Below, one piece after another: positions 40,657 to 49,911 of a stretch of 64,000 nt of DNA. Numbering within the stretch: the first letter of the stretch is position 1; each line of letters opens with the position of its first letter. A program made the translations under genes and the position numbers. The notes under the pieces are model-generated. The model searched no databases, was not told the origin of the DNA, and worked only from the letters and a program-made list of their open reading frames with translations. The stretch is from Pseudomonas sp. efr-133-TYG-5 (GTDB taxonomy: Bacteria > Pseudomonadota > Gammaproteobacteria > Pseudomonadales > Pseudomonadaceae): the NCBI RefSeq assembly GCF_030209175.1, contig NZ_JARVSM010000004.1:496001-560000 (forward strand), written 5' to 3'.

Positions 40657-41862
40657 TCAGCTCAGAAATTTCTGCAGCAAGTCGTTGAGGAACAGTTGGC
40701 CGCGCTCGGTGGCCGCCAGACGTGACGGTTCGACCTGCATCAGGCCGCTTTGTTCGGCCTCGCGCCGCTGTTCTTCGAGGCTCTCCAGCGGCAGGCCGGT
40801 ACGCTCGGGATACAGGCGCGATTCGACCCCGGCGGTCAGGCGCAGGGCATTCATCAGGAACTCGAACGGCATCTCGTCATTGCTCAGGGCTTTCTCGCCG
40901 GCCTGGAAGCTTTTCGCCGGGTTGAGGTAGTCCTTCGGCAGGCGTGTCTTCCAGGTGCGGACGATGCGCCCGTCCGGATGACTGAGCTTGCCGTGGGCGC
41001 CGGCGCCGATGCCGATGAAGTCGCCGAAGCTCCAGTAATTGAGGTTATGCCGCGCCGGGCGCCCCGGCTGGGCGTAGGCGGAAACTTCGTACTGCGCGTA
41101 ACCGTGCTCGGCCAGCAACGCCTGCCCGGCTTCCTGGATGTCCCACAGCGTGTCGTCTTCCGGCAGCACCGGCGGCTGGTTCCAGAACACCGTGTTCGGC
41201 TCCAGTGTCAGCTGGTACCAGGAAATGTGCGTCGGTTGCAGCGCGATGGCCTGGCGCAGGTCGCTCAGCGCGTCGTCCAGCGACTGATCGGGCAAGCCAT
41301 GCATCAGGTCGAGGTTGAAGTTGTCGAACCCGGCCTGGCGCGCCATGCCGGCCGCCCGCACGGCTTCATCGCCGTTGTGGATGCGGCCGAGGGCCTTGAG
41401 CTTTTCCTGCTGGAAACTCTGGATGCCGATCGACAGGCGATTGATCCCCAGTTGACGGTACGCGACGAACTTCTCCTGCTCGAAGGTGCCGGGGTTGGCT
41501 TCCAGGGTGATTTCGATGTCGGCGGCGAACGCAATGCGCTGCTCGACACCTGCCAGCAGGCGCCCGAGGGCCTCGGCGCTGAACAGGCTGGGTGTGCCGC
41601 CGCCAAAGAAGATCGAACTCAGCTCACGGCCATAGACCGCGTGCAGGTCCTGGTCGAGGTCGGCCAGCAGCGCGTCGACGTATTCCTGCTCCGGCAGCAC
41701 CGGGCTGGCGGTGTGCGAATTGAAATCGCAATACGGGCATTTGCGCACACACCACGGGATGTGGATGTACAGCGCCAGGGGCGGCAGCGTCGGCAACGGC
41801 GCCCGAGGCGAGGACGCGGCGCCGCCGACGATCAGCGACGACGCGGGGTGGCTATCGGTCAT
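40657..41862 (-). CDS. hemW: Heme chaperone HemW (radical SAM)
   Basis: A 401-residue radical SAM protein. The cluster motif is CVRKCPYCDFNSH (CxxxCxxC), and FFGGGTPSLF is the following glycine-rich region. HemW inserts heme into respiratory proteins; older names are coproporphyrinogen oxidase-like or YggW. Its start overlaps rdgB by 4 bases (ATGA). Confidence 0.94.
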   Translation of the reverse strand: MTDSHPASSLIVGGAASSPRAPLPTLPPLALYIHIPWCVRKCPYCDFNSHTASPVLPEQEYVDALLADLDQDLHAVYGRELSSIFFGGGTPSLFSAEALGRLLAGVEQRIAFAADIEITLEANPGTFEQEKFVAYRQLGINRLSIGIQSFQQEKLKALGRIHNGDEAVRAAGMARQAGFDNFNLDLMHGLPDQSLDDALSDLRQAIALQPTHISWYQLTLEPNTVFWNQPPVLPEDDTLWDIQEAGQALLAEHGYAQYEVSAYAQPGRPARHNLNYWSFGDFIGIGAGAHGKLSHPDGRIVRTWKTRLPKDYLNPAKSFQAGEKALSNDEMPFEFLMNALRLTAGVESRLYPERTGLPLESLEEQRREAEQSGLMQVEPSRLAATERGQLFLNDLLQKFLS

Positions 41863-42455
41863 TTCAGGCCCAGACGCTGGCGCAGCAGTTCCATTGCACG
41901 GGCGCGGTGGCTGATCTGGTTCTTGTCGGCAGGCGTCAGTTCGGCGCTGGACAGGTCACGCTCCGGCACCCAGAACAGCGGGTCGTAGCCGAAACCATGC
42001 TCGCCGCTGGCGGCGGTCAGGATGCGCCCGTGCCACAGGCCTTCGCAGAGGATCGGCAGCGGATCGTCGGCATGCCGCACCAGGGCCAGCACGCAGACGA
42101 ACTGCGCGCCGCGTTCGGCTTCAGGCACGTCCTTCAAGGCGTCGAGCAGTTTGGCGTTGTTCGCCGCATCGCCCTTGCCGTCGGCATAGCGCGCCGAGTA
42201 TATGCCCGGGGCCCCGCCAAGGAAATCCACCGCCAGGCCGGAGTCATCGGCCAGCGCCGGCAGCCCGGAAATCCGCGCCGCGTTGCGCGCCTTGAGGATC
42301 GCGTTCTCGACGAACGACAGGCCGGTTTCCTCCGGCTCGACCTTGCTCCATTCGCCGATCGAGCGCAGTTGCACCGCGTCGCCGAGCATGGCCTGGAGTT
42401 CCTTGAGTTTGCCGGCGTTATGGCTGGCCAGTACGAGTTGCTTGAGGTTCATCAT
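41859..42455 (-). CDS. rdgB: XTP/dITP pyrophosphatase
   Basis: A 198-residue house-cleaning nucleotidase removing non-canonical purine triphosphates. VLASHNAGKLKELQ is the N-terminal motif; ADDSGLAVDFLGGAPGIYSARY and EHGFGYDPLFWVPE hold the metal and base sites. Two adjacent ATGs (42455 and 42452) are possible. It overlaps the DUF4426 and hemW genes, giving a tight operon. Confidence 0.95.
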   Translation of the reverse strand: MMNLKQLVLASHNAGKLKELQAMLGDAVQLRSIGEWSKVEPEETGLSFVENAILKARNAARISGLPALADDSGLAVDFLGGAPGIYSARYADGKGDAANNAKLLDALKDVPEAERGAQFVCVLALVRHADDPLPILCEGLWHGRILTAASGEHGFGYDPLFWVPERDLSSAELTPADKNQISHRARAMELLRQRLGLK

Positions 42456-42886
42456 TCGCCGGGGAAGAGTTCTTGATTGAAATTGATGGTGTTGATCTTG
42501 TCGCCGTTCTGCACCTTGATTTCAAAGGTACGGGTTTCCTGCTGCTCCACCGGGTACTGGGCGATGTAGTAGATCGCGCCCTGTTCGGTGACCTGGCGGA
42601 AGTTCAGGGTCACAGTCTGGCTGGTCAGGTCTTTGACCGTGCCGCTGACATTGGCGATCAGCGGCTTGCCGTCCTTGATCACCGAGACATTGATCACACC
42701 CTGGTTCTTGCTGCGGATCAACTCGGCCGCCTTGGCGATGTCCGGTTGCAGGTACGTGGAGTTGAAGGTGTTGTAGTGCACCGTCACGTCGCCGAAGGTT
42801 TCCTGGCGCTCGCCCTTGATGACGTCCGCCGCCAGGGCGCTGGCGCTCAGGCAGGCGGTTAACAGCAACATCGCAAAACGACCCAT
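42452..42886 (-). CDS. DUF4426 exported protein
   Basis: A 144-residue protein with a signal peptide (MGRFAMLLLTACLSASALA). The mature part is mostly beta strand; no motif is recognised. ATG 42886 follows AAGGAG by 7-8 bases, better than the ATG at 42916, which overlaps metW. It lies between metW and rdgB in a minus-strand run. Confidence 0.85.
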   Translation of the reverse strand: MGRFAMLLLTACLSASALAADVIKGERQETFGDVTVHYNTFNSTYLQPDIAKAAELIRSKNQGVINVSVIKDGKPLIANVSGTVKDLTSQTVTLNFRQVTEQGAIYYIAQYPVEQQETRTFEIKVQNGDKINTINFNQELFPGE

Positions 42887-42912
42887 GATCGTGCTCCTTG
42901 GAATGTCGTGGT

Positions 42913-43533
42913 TCACACCGCGATTCGGTGGTCCTGCAGCCCGGGGCTGCTGACGCGGTAGATACCGATCTCACCTAACAGATTAGGCCATAGCTTACTG
43001 GCCCACCCGTGGCGGTGCTGTTGATCCACGGCAAGCCGATCAATGACCTTCGCCTCACGTTCACGGCAAAGTTCTTCAAAGTCTTCGAAAGTGCAGAAGT
43101 GGATGTTCGGCGTGTTGTACCAGGTGTATGGCAGGAACTCCGACACCGGCATGCGCCCCTTGCTCGCCAGGTACCAGCGGCAACGCCAGTGGCCGAAGTT
43201 GGGGAAGGTGATGATGCACTGGCGGCCGACCCGCAGCATTTCGTCGAGGATCTTGTCCGGGTAGTGCACGGCCTGCAGGGCCTGGGTCATCACGACGATG
43301 TCGAAGCTGTTGCTGGCGAAGTTGCCTAGGCCCTTGTCCAGGTCCTGCTCGATGACGTTGATGCCCTTGGCCACGCACTCGGCGATGTTGTCCGGGTCGT
43401 TTTCCAGGCCATAGCCGGTGACCTGCTTGTGGTCGCGCAGCCAGGTCAGCAACTCGCCGTCACCGCAGCCGAGGTCGAGCACGCGGCTGCCGGCGGGGAT
43501 CCATTCCTGGATGATTTCCAGATCAGCTCTCAT
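42913..43533 (-). CDS. metW: Methionine biosynthesis protein MetW
   Basis: A 206-residue SAM-methyltransferase-like protein. VLDLGCGDGELLTWL is the SAM site, and SFDIVVMTQALQAVHYP and GRQCIITFPNFGHWRCR are typical of MetW. It works with MetX in succinyl-homoserine formation in Pseudomonas. It starts 7 bases after metX. Confidence 0.93.
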   Translation of the reverse strand: MRADLEIIQEWIPAGSRVLDLGCGDGELLTWLRDHKQVTGYGLENDPDNIAECVAKGINVIEQDLDKGLGNFASNSFDIVVMTQALQAVHYPDKILDEMLRVGRQCIITFPNFGHWRCRWYLASKGRMPVSEFLPYTWYNTPNIHFCTFEDFEELCREREAKVIDRLAVDQQHRHGWASKLWPNLLGEIGIYRVSSPGLQDHRIAV

Positions 43534-43540
43534 GGCTTTC

Positions 43541-44680
43541 TCACAACGTAATGCGGTTCATGTAATTGCCGAACGCCTGCAGGTAGCGCGGGATCGGAAT
43601 CAGGAAGGCGTCGTGGCCCTGGGGTGCATCGATTTCCAGGTAGCTGACGTCCTTGCGCGCGGCCATCAGGGCGTCCACCAGTTCCCGCGAGCGGGCCGGA
43701 GAGAAGCGCCAGTCGGTGGTGAACGACATCACGCAGAACTTGGCTTTGGCACCTTCGAAGGTTTTCGCCAGGTTATCGTCGAAGTTCGCCGCCGGATCGA
43801 AGTAATCCAGCGCCTTGGTCATCAACAGATAGGTGTTGGCGTCGAAGCGTCCGGAGAACTCTTCGCCCTGATAGCGCAGGTAGCTTTCGACCTGGAATTC
43901 GACACTGTGGAAGTCGTAGTTGAGCTTTTCGCTCTTCAGGCCACGGCCGAATTTCTCGCCCATGGAATCGTCGGACAGGTAGGTGATGTGCCCGACCATT
44001 CGCGCCAGCATCAGGCCGCGCTTGGGGATCACGCCGTGTTCCTGGAACGAGCCGCCATGGAATTCCGGGTCGGTGAGGATCGCCTGGCGCGCCACTTCGT
44101 TGAAGGCGATGTTCTGCGCCGACAGCTTGGGCGCCGAGGCGATGGCCAGGCAGTGGCGGACGCGATCCGGGTAGGTGATGGTCCATTGCAGCGCCTGCAT
44201 GCCGCCGAGGCTGCCGCCGATCACCGCGGCCCACTGGCCGATGCCGAGCAGGTCGGCCAGGCGCGCCTGGCTGTGCACCCAGTCTTCCACGGTGAGCACC
44301 GGGAAGTCGGCGCCGAACGGCTTGCCGGTTTCCGGGTTGATGCTGCTCGGGCCGGTGGAGCCGTTGCAGCCGCCGAGGTTGTTCAGGCTGACCACGAAGA
44401 ACTTGTTGGTGTCGATGGGTTTGCCGGGGCCGATGCAGCTGTCCCACCAACCGGGCTTGCGGTCGTCGGCGCTGTGGTAGCCGGCGGCATGGTGATGGCC
44501 GGACAGGGCGTGGCAGATCAGCACGGCGTTGCTCGCCTGTGCGTTCAGCGTGCCGTAGGTTTCGTAGATCAGGTCATAGGCGGCCAGCGAACGGCCGCAG
44601 GCCAGGGCCAGGGGTTCACTGAAGTGCGCCGTTTGCGGCGTCACCAGACCAACAGAATCGGGGGGAAAGGCAGCTGGCAT
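43541..44680 (-). CDS. metX: Homoserine O-succinyltransferase MetX
   Basis: A 379-residue alpha/beta hydrolase-fold acyltransferase, the first committed step of methionine synthesis. VLICHALSGHHHAAG, LNNLGGCNGSTGP and the nucleophile elbow GGSLGGMQALQW are seen; the catalytic His is in APQGHDAFL. In Pseudomonas, MetX with partner MetW uses succinyl-CoA. I see no SAM riboswitch in the 186 bases upstream. Confidence 0.95.
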   Translation of the reverse strand: MPAAFPPDSVGLVTPQTAHFSEPLALACGRSLAAYDLIYETYGTLNAQASNAVLICHALSGHHHAAGYHSADDRKPGWWDSCIGPGKPIDTNKFFVVSLNNLGGCNGSTGPSSINPETGKPFGADFPVLTVEDWVHSQARLADLLGIGQWAAVIGGSLGGMQALQWTITYPDRVRHCLAIASAPKLSAQNIAFNEVARQAILTDPEFHGGSFQEHGVIPKRGLMLARMVGHITYLSDDSMGEKFGRGLKSEKLNYDFHSVEFQVESYLRYQGEEFSGRFDANTYLLMTKALDYFDPAANFDDNLAKTFEGAKAKFCVMSFTTDWRFSPARSRELVDALMAARKDVSYLEIDAPQGHDAFLIPIPRYLQAFGNYMNRITL

Positions 44681-44785
44681 CGACCCTGCTCTCGTTGAAA
44701 TGAGGCGTAAGTCTAAAGACCGGTGGGGTTAGCGGCAAGCAACGATCAGGCCCCGATGTCTTCGCGCTGGACCGAGGCGCAACCA

Positions 44786-44851
44786 TTCGCGAGCAGGCTC
44801 GCTCCCACAGGGGATTGCATTCCAATGTGGGAGCGAGCCTGCTCGCGAATT
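44786..44851. repeat. REPIN
   Basis: Reverse and forward REP copies with a short 16-base spacer, between metX and the yggU gene end. Confidence 0.9.
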
Positions 44852-44866
44852 GGGTGGCTCGGTGGG

Positions 44867-45160
44867 TCAGGCCGGACGCGTCAGATCAGGCAAATCCGGC
44901 AACTTCTTCGGCGAGCAGATCTTCACCCGCTTCTGCCGGTTCAGCTCGCCGTTGAGCAGGCTGACCTGGCTCTTGGAGACCCCGAAGGCCTTGGCCAGAA
45001 AGCCCATCAGATACGCATTGGCCTTGCCCTCGACCGGCGGCGCGGTGAGGCGGATCTTCAGGCGCTCACCGTGCAGCCCGGCGAAATCATCGCTGCGGGC
45101 CGCCGGTTGCAGGTGACACTCGAGGATCAGGTCGTCGCCGTCCCAGCGAAACCAGCTCAC
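44867..45160 (-). CDS. DUF167 (YggU) protein
   Basis: A 97-residue protein. LTAPPVEGKANAYLMGFLAKAFGV and GELNRQKRVKI are the family signature. Function is unknown. Its start overlaps the yggT gene by 4 bases. Confidence 0.9.
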   Translation of the reverse strand: MSWFRWDGDDLILECHLQPAARSDDFAGLHGERLKIRLTAPPVEGKANAYLMGFLAKAFGVSKSQVSLLNGELNRQKRVKICSPKKLPDLPDLTRPA

Positions 45161-45747
45161 ATCAGCAGGCGCAGGATTTCCGGCATCATCGTCATCGCCG
45201 CGAGGTTGTTGATCACCAGCATGTCGATCAGCTTCAGCGCCAGGAACGCGAAGATCGGCGACAGGTCCAGGCCACCGAGGTTCGGCAGGATGCGCCGGAA
45301 CGGTGCCAGCGCCGGCTCGCAGATCTGGTTGACCAGTTCAGCGCCCGGATTGTGGCTGCCCGGCGCGACCCAGGAGAGGATCACGCTGATGATCAGGGCG
45401 AAGAAAAAGATCTTCAGGAACAGCGCGGTGACACCGATGATCGACCAGATGAACAGTTGCAGCGGATTGCCGGTGGTGCCGTAGGTCAGCAGCAGGGTCA
45501 GCGCCATCAGCGCCAGTTGCACGAGGATCGCCAGCACCAGCGACGACATGTCCAGGCCGAACAGGCTCGGGATGATCCGGCGCAGCGGCTTGAGCAGCGG
45601 CTGAGTGGCCTTGACCACGAACTGGCAGAGCGGGTTGTAGAAGTTCGCCCGCACCAGTTGCAGGACGAAGCGCAGCAGCACGATCAGCAGGTACAGGCTG
45701 CCGAGGGTTTGCAGCACGTAAACCGCTGCGGTGTTCAATCCAATCAT
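45157..45747 (-). CDS. YggT family membrane protein
   Basis: A 196-residue protein with two similar halves, each of two helices (LGSLYLLIVLLRFVLQLVRA and LKIFFFALIISVILSWV) plus the NP...P.RRI/ILPNLGGLD motif. It is placed in the inner membrane and linked to osmotic tolerance in other bacteria. ATG 45747 follows AAGGAG. It lies between proC and yggU in an operon. Confidence 0.9.
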   Translation of the reverse strand: MIGLNTAAVYVLQTLGSLYLLIVLLRFVLQLVRANFYNPLCQFVVKATQPLLKPLRRIIPSLFGLDMSSLVLAILVQLALMALTLLLTYGTTGNPLQLFIWSIIGVTALFLKIFFFALIISVILSWVAPGSHNPGAELVNQICEPALAPFRRILPNLGGLDLSPIFAFLALKLIDMLVINNLAAMTMMPEILRLLM

Positions 45748-45757
45748 GTAAGGCTCC

Positions 45758-46576
45758 TTATTTGCCCAGTTGTTCGGCCATTTCGGCCGAGCGGTGCGCG
45801 GCGGCGCCGAGTGCTTTTTCCACCAGGGCTTCGAAGCCGCCGGCCTGGAACGATTTGATCGCAGCTTCCGTGGTGCCATTTGGCGACGTCACGCGGCGGC
45901 GCAGTTCGGCAGCGTCGACATCGCTGGAAACCGCCATGTGCGCTGCACCGAGGGCCGTTTGCAGGGTCAGTTGCTGGGCAATTTCCTGCGGCAGACCGAG
46001 TTTGACGCCCGCGGCGGTCATGGCTTCGATAAGCAGGAAGAAGTACGCCGGGCCGGAACCGGACACCGCCGTCACCGCGTCCAATTGCTGCTCTTCGTCC
46101 AGCCACAGGGCGATACCCACGGCGGACAGCAGCTCTTCGGCCTGCCGACGCTGCTCGGCGGTCACTTCGCTGGTGGCGTACAAGCCGCTGACGCCCTGAC
46201 GCAGCAGCGCCGGGGTGTTGGGCATGCAGCGCACGATCGGCTGCTCGCCGAGCCAGGCGGTCATGCTTGCGCAGGTGATGCCGGCGGCGATCGACACCAC
46301 CAGTTGCTGCGGTTTCAGGCTCGGGCGGATGGCTTCGCACACGGCTTTCATCGCCTGCGGCTTGACCGCCAGGACGATCACGTCGACGCCAGCGATGGCC
46401 TCGGCGTTGTCGGCGAAGGTTTCGATGCCGTGCTCGGCGCTGACGCGCTGGCGGGTGTCTTCACCCGGATCGCTGGCGCGGATGTGGCTGGCTTGCAGAC
46501 CCTTGGCGCGCAGGCCGCCGATCAGACTGGCGGCCATGTTGCCGGCACCGATAAAGGCAATACGTGTGTTGCTCAT
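45758..46576 (-). CDS. proC: Pyrroline-5-carboxylate reductase
   Basis: A 272-residue enzyme, last step of proline synthesis. The Rossmann motif is FIGAGNMAASLIGGL; LAVKPQ and the C-terminal SGSGPAYFFLLIEAM and VTSPNGTTEAAI are family signatures. It sits in the yggS-proC-yggT-yggU operon. Confidence 0.96.
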   Translation of the reverse strand: MSNTRIAFIGAGNMAASLIGGLRAKGLQASHIRASDPGEDTRQRVSAEHGIETFADNAEAIAGVDVIVLAVKPQAMKAVCEAIRPSLKPQQLVVSIAAGITCASMTAWLGEQPIVRCMPNTPALLRQGVSGLYATSEVTAEQRRQAEELLSAVGIALWLDEEQQLDAVTAVSGSGPAYFFLLIEAMTAAGVKLGLPQEIAQQLTLQTALGAAHMAVSSDVDAAELRRRVTSPNGTTEAAIKSFQAGGFEALVEKALGAAAHRSAEMAEQLGK

Positions 46577-46599
46577 GTCAGGTCCTTATCCACAAGTGT

Positions 46600-47286
46600 T
46601 CAAGACTGGGAGTAATCGCGGGCGCCAAACAGGGCCGTACCGATACGGACCCAGGTGGCGCCGTTGGCGATGGCCGACTCGAGGTCGTGGCTCATGCCCA
46701 TGGAAAGTGTGTCGAGCGGCAGATTCAGGCTGTCCTGCAAACGTTGCACGGCAGCAAAAGCGGCATCTTGTTCGGCGCGATCTTGTGTCGGCTCGGGAAT
46801 CGCCATCAGCCCGCGCAGTTTCAGGCGCGGCAGGGTGCTGATGGCCTCGGCCAGCGCCGGCAGGTCGGCCGGGGTGCAGCCGGACTTGCTGGCTTCACCG
46901 CTGACGTTGACCTGAATGCAGATGTTCAGCGGCGGCAGCTCGGCCGGGCGCTGTTCGGACAGGCGTTGGGCGATTTTCAGGCGATCCACGGAATGCACCC
47001 AGGCAAAATGCTCGGCGATGGCACGGGTCTTGTTCGATTGAATGGGGCCGATGAAGTGCCAGATCAAGGGCAGGTCGGCCAGTTCGAGCTGCTTGCCCAG
47101 GGCTTCCTGCAGGTAGTTCTCGCCGAAGTCGCACAGGCCGGCGGCATGGGCGTCGCGCAGGTCCTGCGCTGGTTTGGTCTTGCTCACGGCCAGCAGCCGG
47201 ACGCTGTTTTCGGCGCGTCCGGCGGCTTGGGTGGCGGCGCGGATGCGCGAACTAACCTGATCAATGTTGTCTGCTATCGTGGACAT
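46600..47286 (-). CDS. PLP homeostasis protein YggS
   Basis: A 228-residue PLP-binding alanine-racemase-fold protein. The PLP lysine is in LAVSKTKPAQDL; HFIGPIQSNKTR and LSMGMSHDLESAI are family signatures. It keeps free PLP in balance. ATG 47286 is preferred. It diverges from pilT with 56 bases between starts, an arrangement conserved in Gammaproteobacteria. Confidence 0.95.
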   Translation of the reverse strand: MSTIADNIDQVSSRIRAATQAAGRAENSVRLLAVSKTKPAQDLRDAHAAGLCDFGENYLQEALGKQLELADLPLIWHFIGPIQSNKTRAIAEHFAWVHSVDRLKIAQRLSEQRPAELPPLNICIQVNVSGEASKSGCTPADLPALAEAISTLPRLKLRGLMAIPEPTQDRAEQDAAFAAVQRLQDSLNLPLDTLSMGMSHDLESAIANGATWVRIGTALFGARDYSQS

Positions 47287-47342
47287 CAAGAGGCGCCGGC
47301 GGTCTGAAGGTTCGCGGCATTCTACTGGAATTGAGGGACGCT

Positions 47343-48377
47343 ATGGATATCACTGAACTGCTGGCCTTCAGCGCCAAACAGGGCGCTTCCGACCTGCACC
47401 TGTCGGCCGGCCTGCCGCCGATGATTCGCGTCGACGGCGATGTGCGGCGGATCAATCTGCCTGCTCTGGATCACAAACAGGTGCATGAGCTGATCTACGA
47501 CATCATGAACGACACCCAGCGGGTCGACTTCGAGAAACACCTGGAAACGGATTTCTCGTTCGAAGTGCCGGGTGTGGCGCGCTTCCGGGTCAACGCGTTC
47601 AACCAGAACCGTGGCGCCGGCGCGGTGTTCCGCACCATTCCGTCGAAAGTGCTGAGCATGGAGGATCTCGGCATGGGCGATGTCTTCCGCAAGATCACCG
47701 ACGCCCCCCGGGGGCTGGTGCTGGTCACCGGGCCGACCGGTTCCGGCAAGTCGACCACGCTGGCGGCGATGATCGACTACCTCAATACCCATCGCCATCA
47801 CCACATCCTGACCATCGAGGACCCGATCGAATTTGTCCATGAATCGCGCAAATGCCTGATCAATCAGCGCGAAGTCCATCGCGATACCCGCAGTTTCGCC
47901 ACCGCCCTGCGCTCGGCGCTGCGGGAAGACCCGGACGTGATCCTGGTCGGCGAGATGCGCGACCTGGAAACCATCCGCCTGGCGCTGACCGCCGCCGAGA
48001 CCGGCCACCTGGTGTTCGGCACGCTGCACACCACGTCAGCGGCGAAAACCATCGACCGTGTGGTCGACGTGTTTCCTGGCGACGAGAAATCGATGGTGCG
48101 TTCGATGCTCTCGGAGTCGCTGCTGGCGGTGGTGTCGCAGACGCTGATCAAGAAGATCGGCGGCGGGCGGGTGGCAGCGCACGAGATCATGCTGGGAACG
48201 TCGGCGATCCGTAACCTGATCCGCGAGGACAAGGTGGCGCAGATGTATTCGTCGATTCAGACCGGTGGGTCGTTGGGCATGCAGACACTGGACATGTGTC
48301 TGAAAGAGCTGGTGACCAAGGGCTTGATCAGCCGCGAGCATGCGCGGGAGAAGGCGCGCACGCCGGATAATTTCTAA
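47343..48377 (+). CDS. pilT: Type IV pilus retraction ATPase PilT
   Basis: A 344-residue hexameric ATPase that depolymerises pili for twitching. Walker A is GPTGSGKSTTLAAM, the Asp box IEDPIEFVHES, the His box HLVFGTLHTTSAAKTIDR, and the retraction motif AIRNLIRE is present. ATG 47343 gives the normal MDITELLAFSA start. In P. aeruginosa pilU follows directly; here a REPIN and an unrelated gene follow instead. Confidence 0.96.
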   Translation: MDITELLAFSAKQGASDLHLSAGLPPMIRVDGDVRRINLPALDHKQVHELIYDIMNDTQRVDFEKHLETDFSFEVPGVARFRVNAFNQNRGAGAVFRTIPSKVLSMEDLGMGDVFRKITDAPRGLVLVTGPTGSGKSTTLAAMIDYLNTHRHHHILTIEDPIEFVHESRKCLINQREVHRDTRSFATALRSALREDPDVILVGEMRDLETIRLALTAAETGHLVFGTLHTTSAAKTIDRVVDVFPGDEKSMVRSMLSESLLAVVSQTLIKKIGGGRVAAHEIMLGTSAIRNLIREDKVAQMYSSIQTGGSLGMQTLDMCLKELVTKGLISREHAREKARTPDNF

Positions 48378-48401
48378 GGAGGCTCGTAGTGCTTTCATCG
48401 G

Positions 48402-48473
48402 CCCCTTCGCGAGCAGGCTCGCTCACACATTGGAATGCATTTCCATGTAGGAGCGAGCCTGCTCGCGAAGGGG
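48402..48473. repeat. REPIN after pilT
   Basis: Reverse copy at 48402-48429 and forward copy at 48446-48473, forming a long near-perfect inverted repeat with a 16-base spacer. It may end both convergent transcripts. Confidence 0.9.
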
Positions 48474-48508
48474 TCAGTACAGCTTGAACACATTCCGGAT
48501 CAGTCAGC

Positions 48509-49135
48509 TCAGCGCTGAACCACACGCATCTGCTTGCTGGCCGGTTCTTTCGGCAGCACCCGCTTGGCCACCACGTAATGCTGCTGCCAGTACGGCTTGT
48601 TCAGCGTGTCGATGCTTACCGCTTTGCCACGGCGCGGTGCGTGGATGAAGCGGTCGTTGCCCAGGTAGATGGCCACGTGATTGACCCGACGGCTCTTGAT
48701 GTTGAAGAAGATCAGGTCGCCCGGCTTCAGGTCCTTGCGCTCGACTTTCTCGCCGTGGCCGCTGGCCATGGCATTCGAGGTGCGTGGCAGGTCGAAAGTG
48801 GCGTCATTGAACGCATATTTCACCAGGCCGCTGCAGTCGAAGCCTTTGCTTGGGCTGCTGCCGCCCCAACGGTAGGGCGTACCGAGGACGTTCACCGCAC
48901 GGCTGAGGACGTTGCTGCTTTCCTTGTTGGCCATCGGTGGCACCAGCTTGCCGTGATTGGTGCTGGCCAGCGTGGTGTGTTTCGTCTGCTTGCTGCTTTT
49001 GCTCGAGGGAGCCGAAGCATGGGATTTGGGGGTGAAACCGTTGACGTTGGGAAGACGTTGCTCACGATTGGTGGCGTGGGCGGCCAGTGGCATTAATAGG
49101 CAAATAGTTAGCCATGTCTTGAAAAATGGTCGCAT
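48509..49135 (-). CDS. NlpC/P60 peptidoglycan hydrolase
   Basis: A 208-residue secreted protein with a signal peptide (MRPFFKTWLTICLLMPLAAHA). The C40 domain carries the catalytic Cys in FDCSGLVKYAF and the His in NHVAIYLGNDRFIHA. It should cut stem peptides in the wall. The start ATG 49135 is chosen for the signal peptide; the longer frame to 49243 has none. Confidence 0.9.
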   Translation of the reverse strand: MRPFFKTWLTICLLMPLAAHATNREQRLPNVNGFTPKSHASAPSSKSSKQTKHTTLASTNHGKLVPPMANKESSNVLSRAVNVLGTPYRWGGSSPSKGFDCSGLVKYAFNDATFDLPRTSNAMASGHGEKVERKDLKPGDLIFFNIKSRRVNHVAIYLGNDRFIHAPRRGKAVSIDTLNKPYWQQHYVVAKRVLPKEPASKQMRVVQR

Positions 49136-49383
49136 TAGGCGTGGCTCTTGTGTGTTAGCGCGCAACTTTATAACAGCTTTTTCCAGCCTTCCGAGGCCGT
49201 TGGTCGATTCAATTGGGAGGCAACGGAACCAAACAAGCGGCAAATGGACGCAATTGTCCGACAGAAGTCAGGTGCTATAAGGCTTTGACGGAGCACAAGG
49301 TAGCATTTGCCGTACGTCGGCAACCTGTAAAAAAGTCACAAAGAATTAAAGAATATTTATCTATCGTCTGCATCGAGGTCTTC

Positions 49384-49818
49384 ATGAACAGCTATCAGCT
49401 TCCCCGTGTGAAGCAAAAAGACACCCACAGCAAGGTGATCGGCTACCTGCTGTGGATATTCGGTTTCACCGGCGCGCACCGCTTCTATTACGGCAAACCG
49501 GTGACCGGCACGCTCTGGTTCTTCACCTTCGGGCTGCTCGGGATTGGCTGGCTGATCGACGTGTTTCTGATCCCGGCGATGGACCGCGAGGCGGACCTGC
49601 GCTTTGCCGCGGGGCCGATCGAATACAACGTGGCGTGGATTCTGCTGACTTTTCTCGGCGTATTCGGCGTACACCGGATGTACCAGGGCAAGTGGATCAG
49701 CGGATTGCTGTACCTGCTGACTGGCGGGTTGTTCTTTGTCGGGGTGCTGTATGACTTCTGGACCCTGAACGACCAGGTCTCGGTGCGCAACGCGCAGAAC
49801 CGCGGCGCCTTCCAGTAA
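49384..49818 (+). CDS. TM2-domain (NINE) membrane protein
   Basis: A 144-residue protein with two TM2-like units: GYLLWIFGFTGAHRFYYGKP...IGWLIDVFLIP and AWILLTFLGVFGVHRMYQGKW...DFWTLNDQ. Function is unknown. Upstream bases are AT-rich and may hold its promoter. A REPIN begins 3 bases after the stop. Confidence 0.85.
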   Translation: MNSYQLPRVKQKDTHSKVIGYLLWIFGFTGAHRFYYGKPVTGTLWFFTFGLLGIGWLIDVFLIPAMDREADLRFAAGPIEYNVAWILLTFLGVFGVHRMYQGKWISGLLYLLTGGLFFVGVLYDFWTLNDQVSVRNAQNRGAFQ

Positions 49819-49820
49819 GT

Positions 49821-49900
49821 CTTCGCCAGCAGGCTCGCTCCCACAGGGGATTTGTGTCGTTCACAGATCCAATGTGGGAGCGAGCCTGCTCGCGAATGGG
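49821..49900. repeat. REPIN
   Basis: Reverse and forward REP copies between the TM2 gene and the convergent pyrC' gene; the first copy has one mismatch in its core (CGCCAGC). Confidence 0.88.
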
Positions 49901-49911
49901 GCGACGCGGTA

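Noticed and set aside
44681..44866. SAM riboswitch before metX
   Set aside because: Most of this gap is a REPIN; no SAM-binding core is recognisable.
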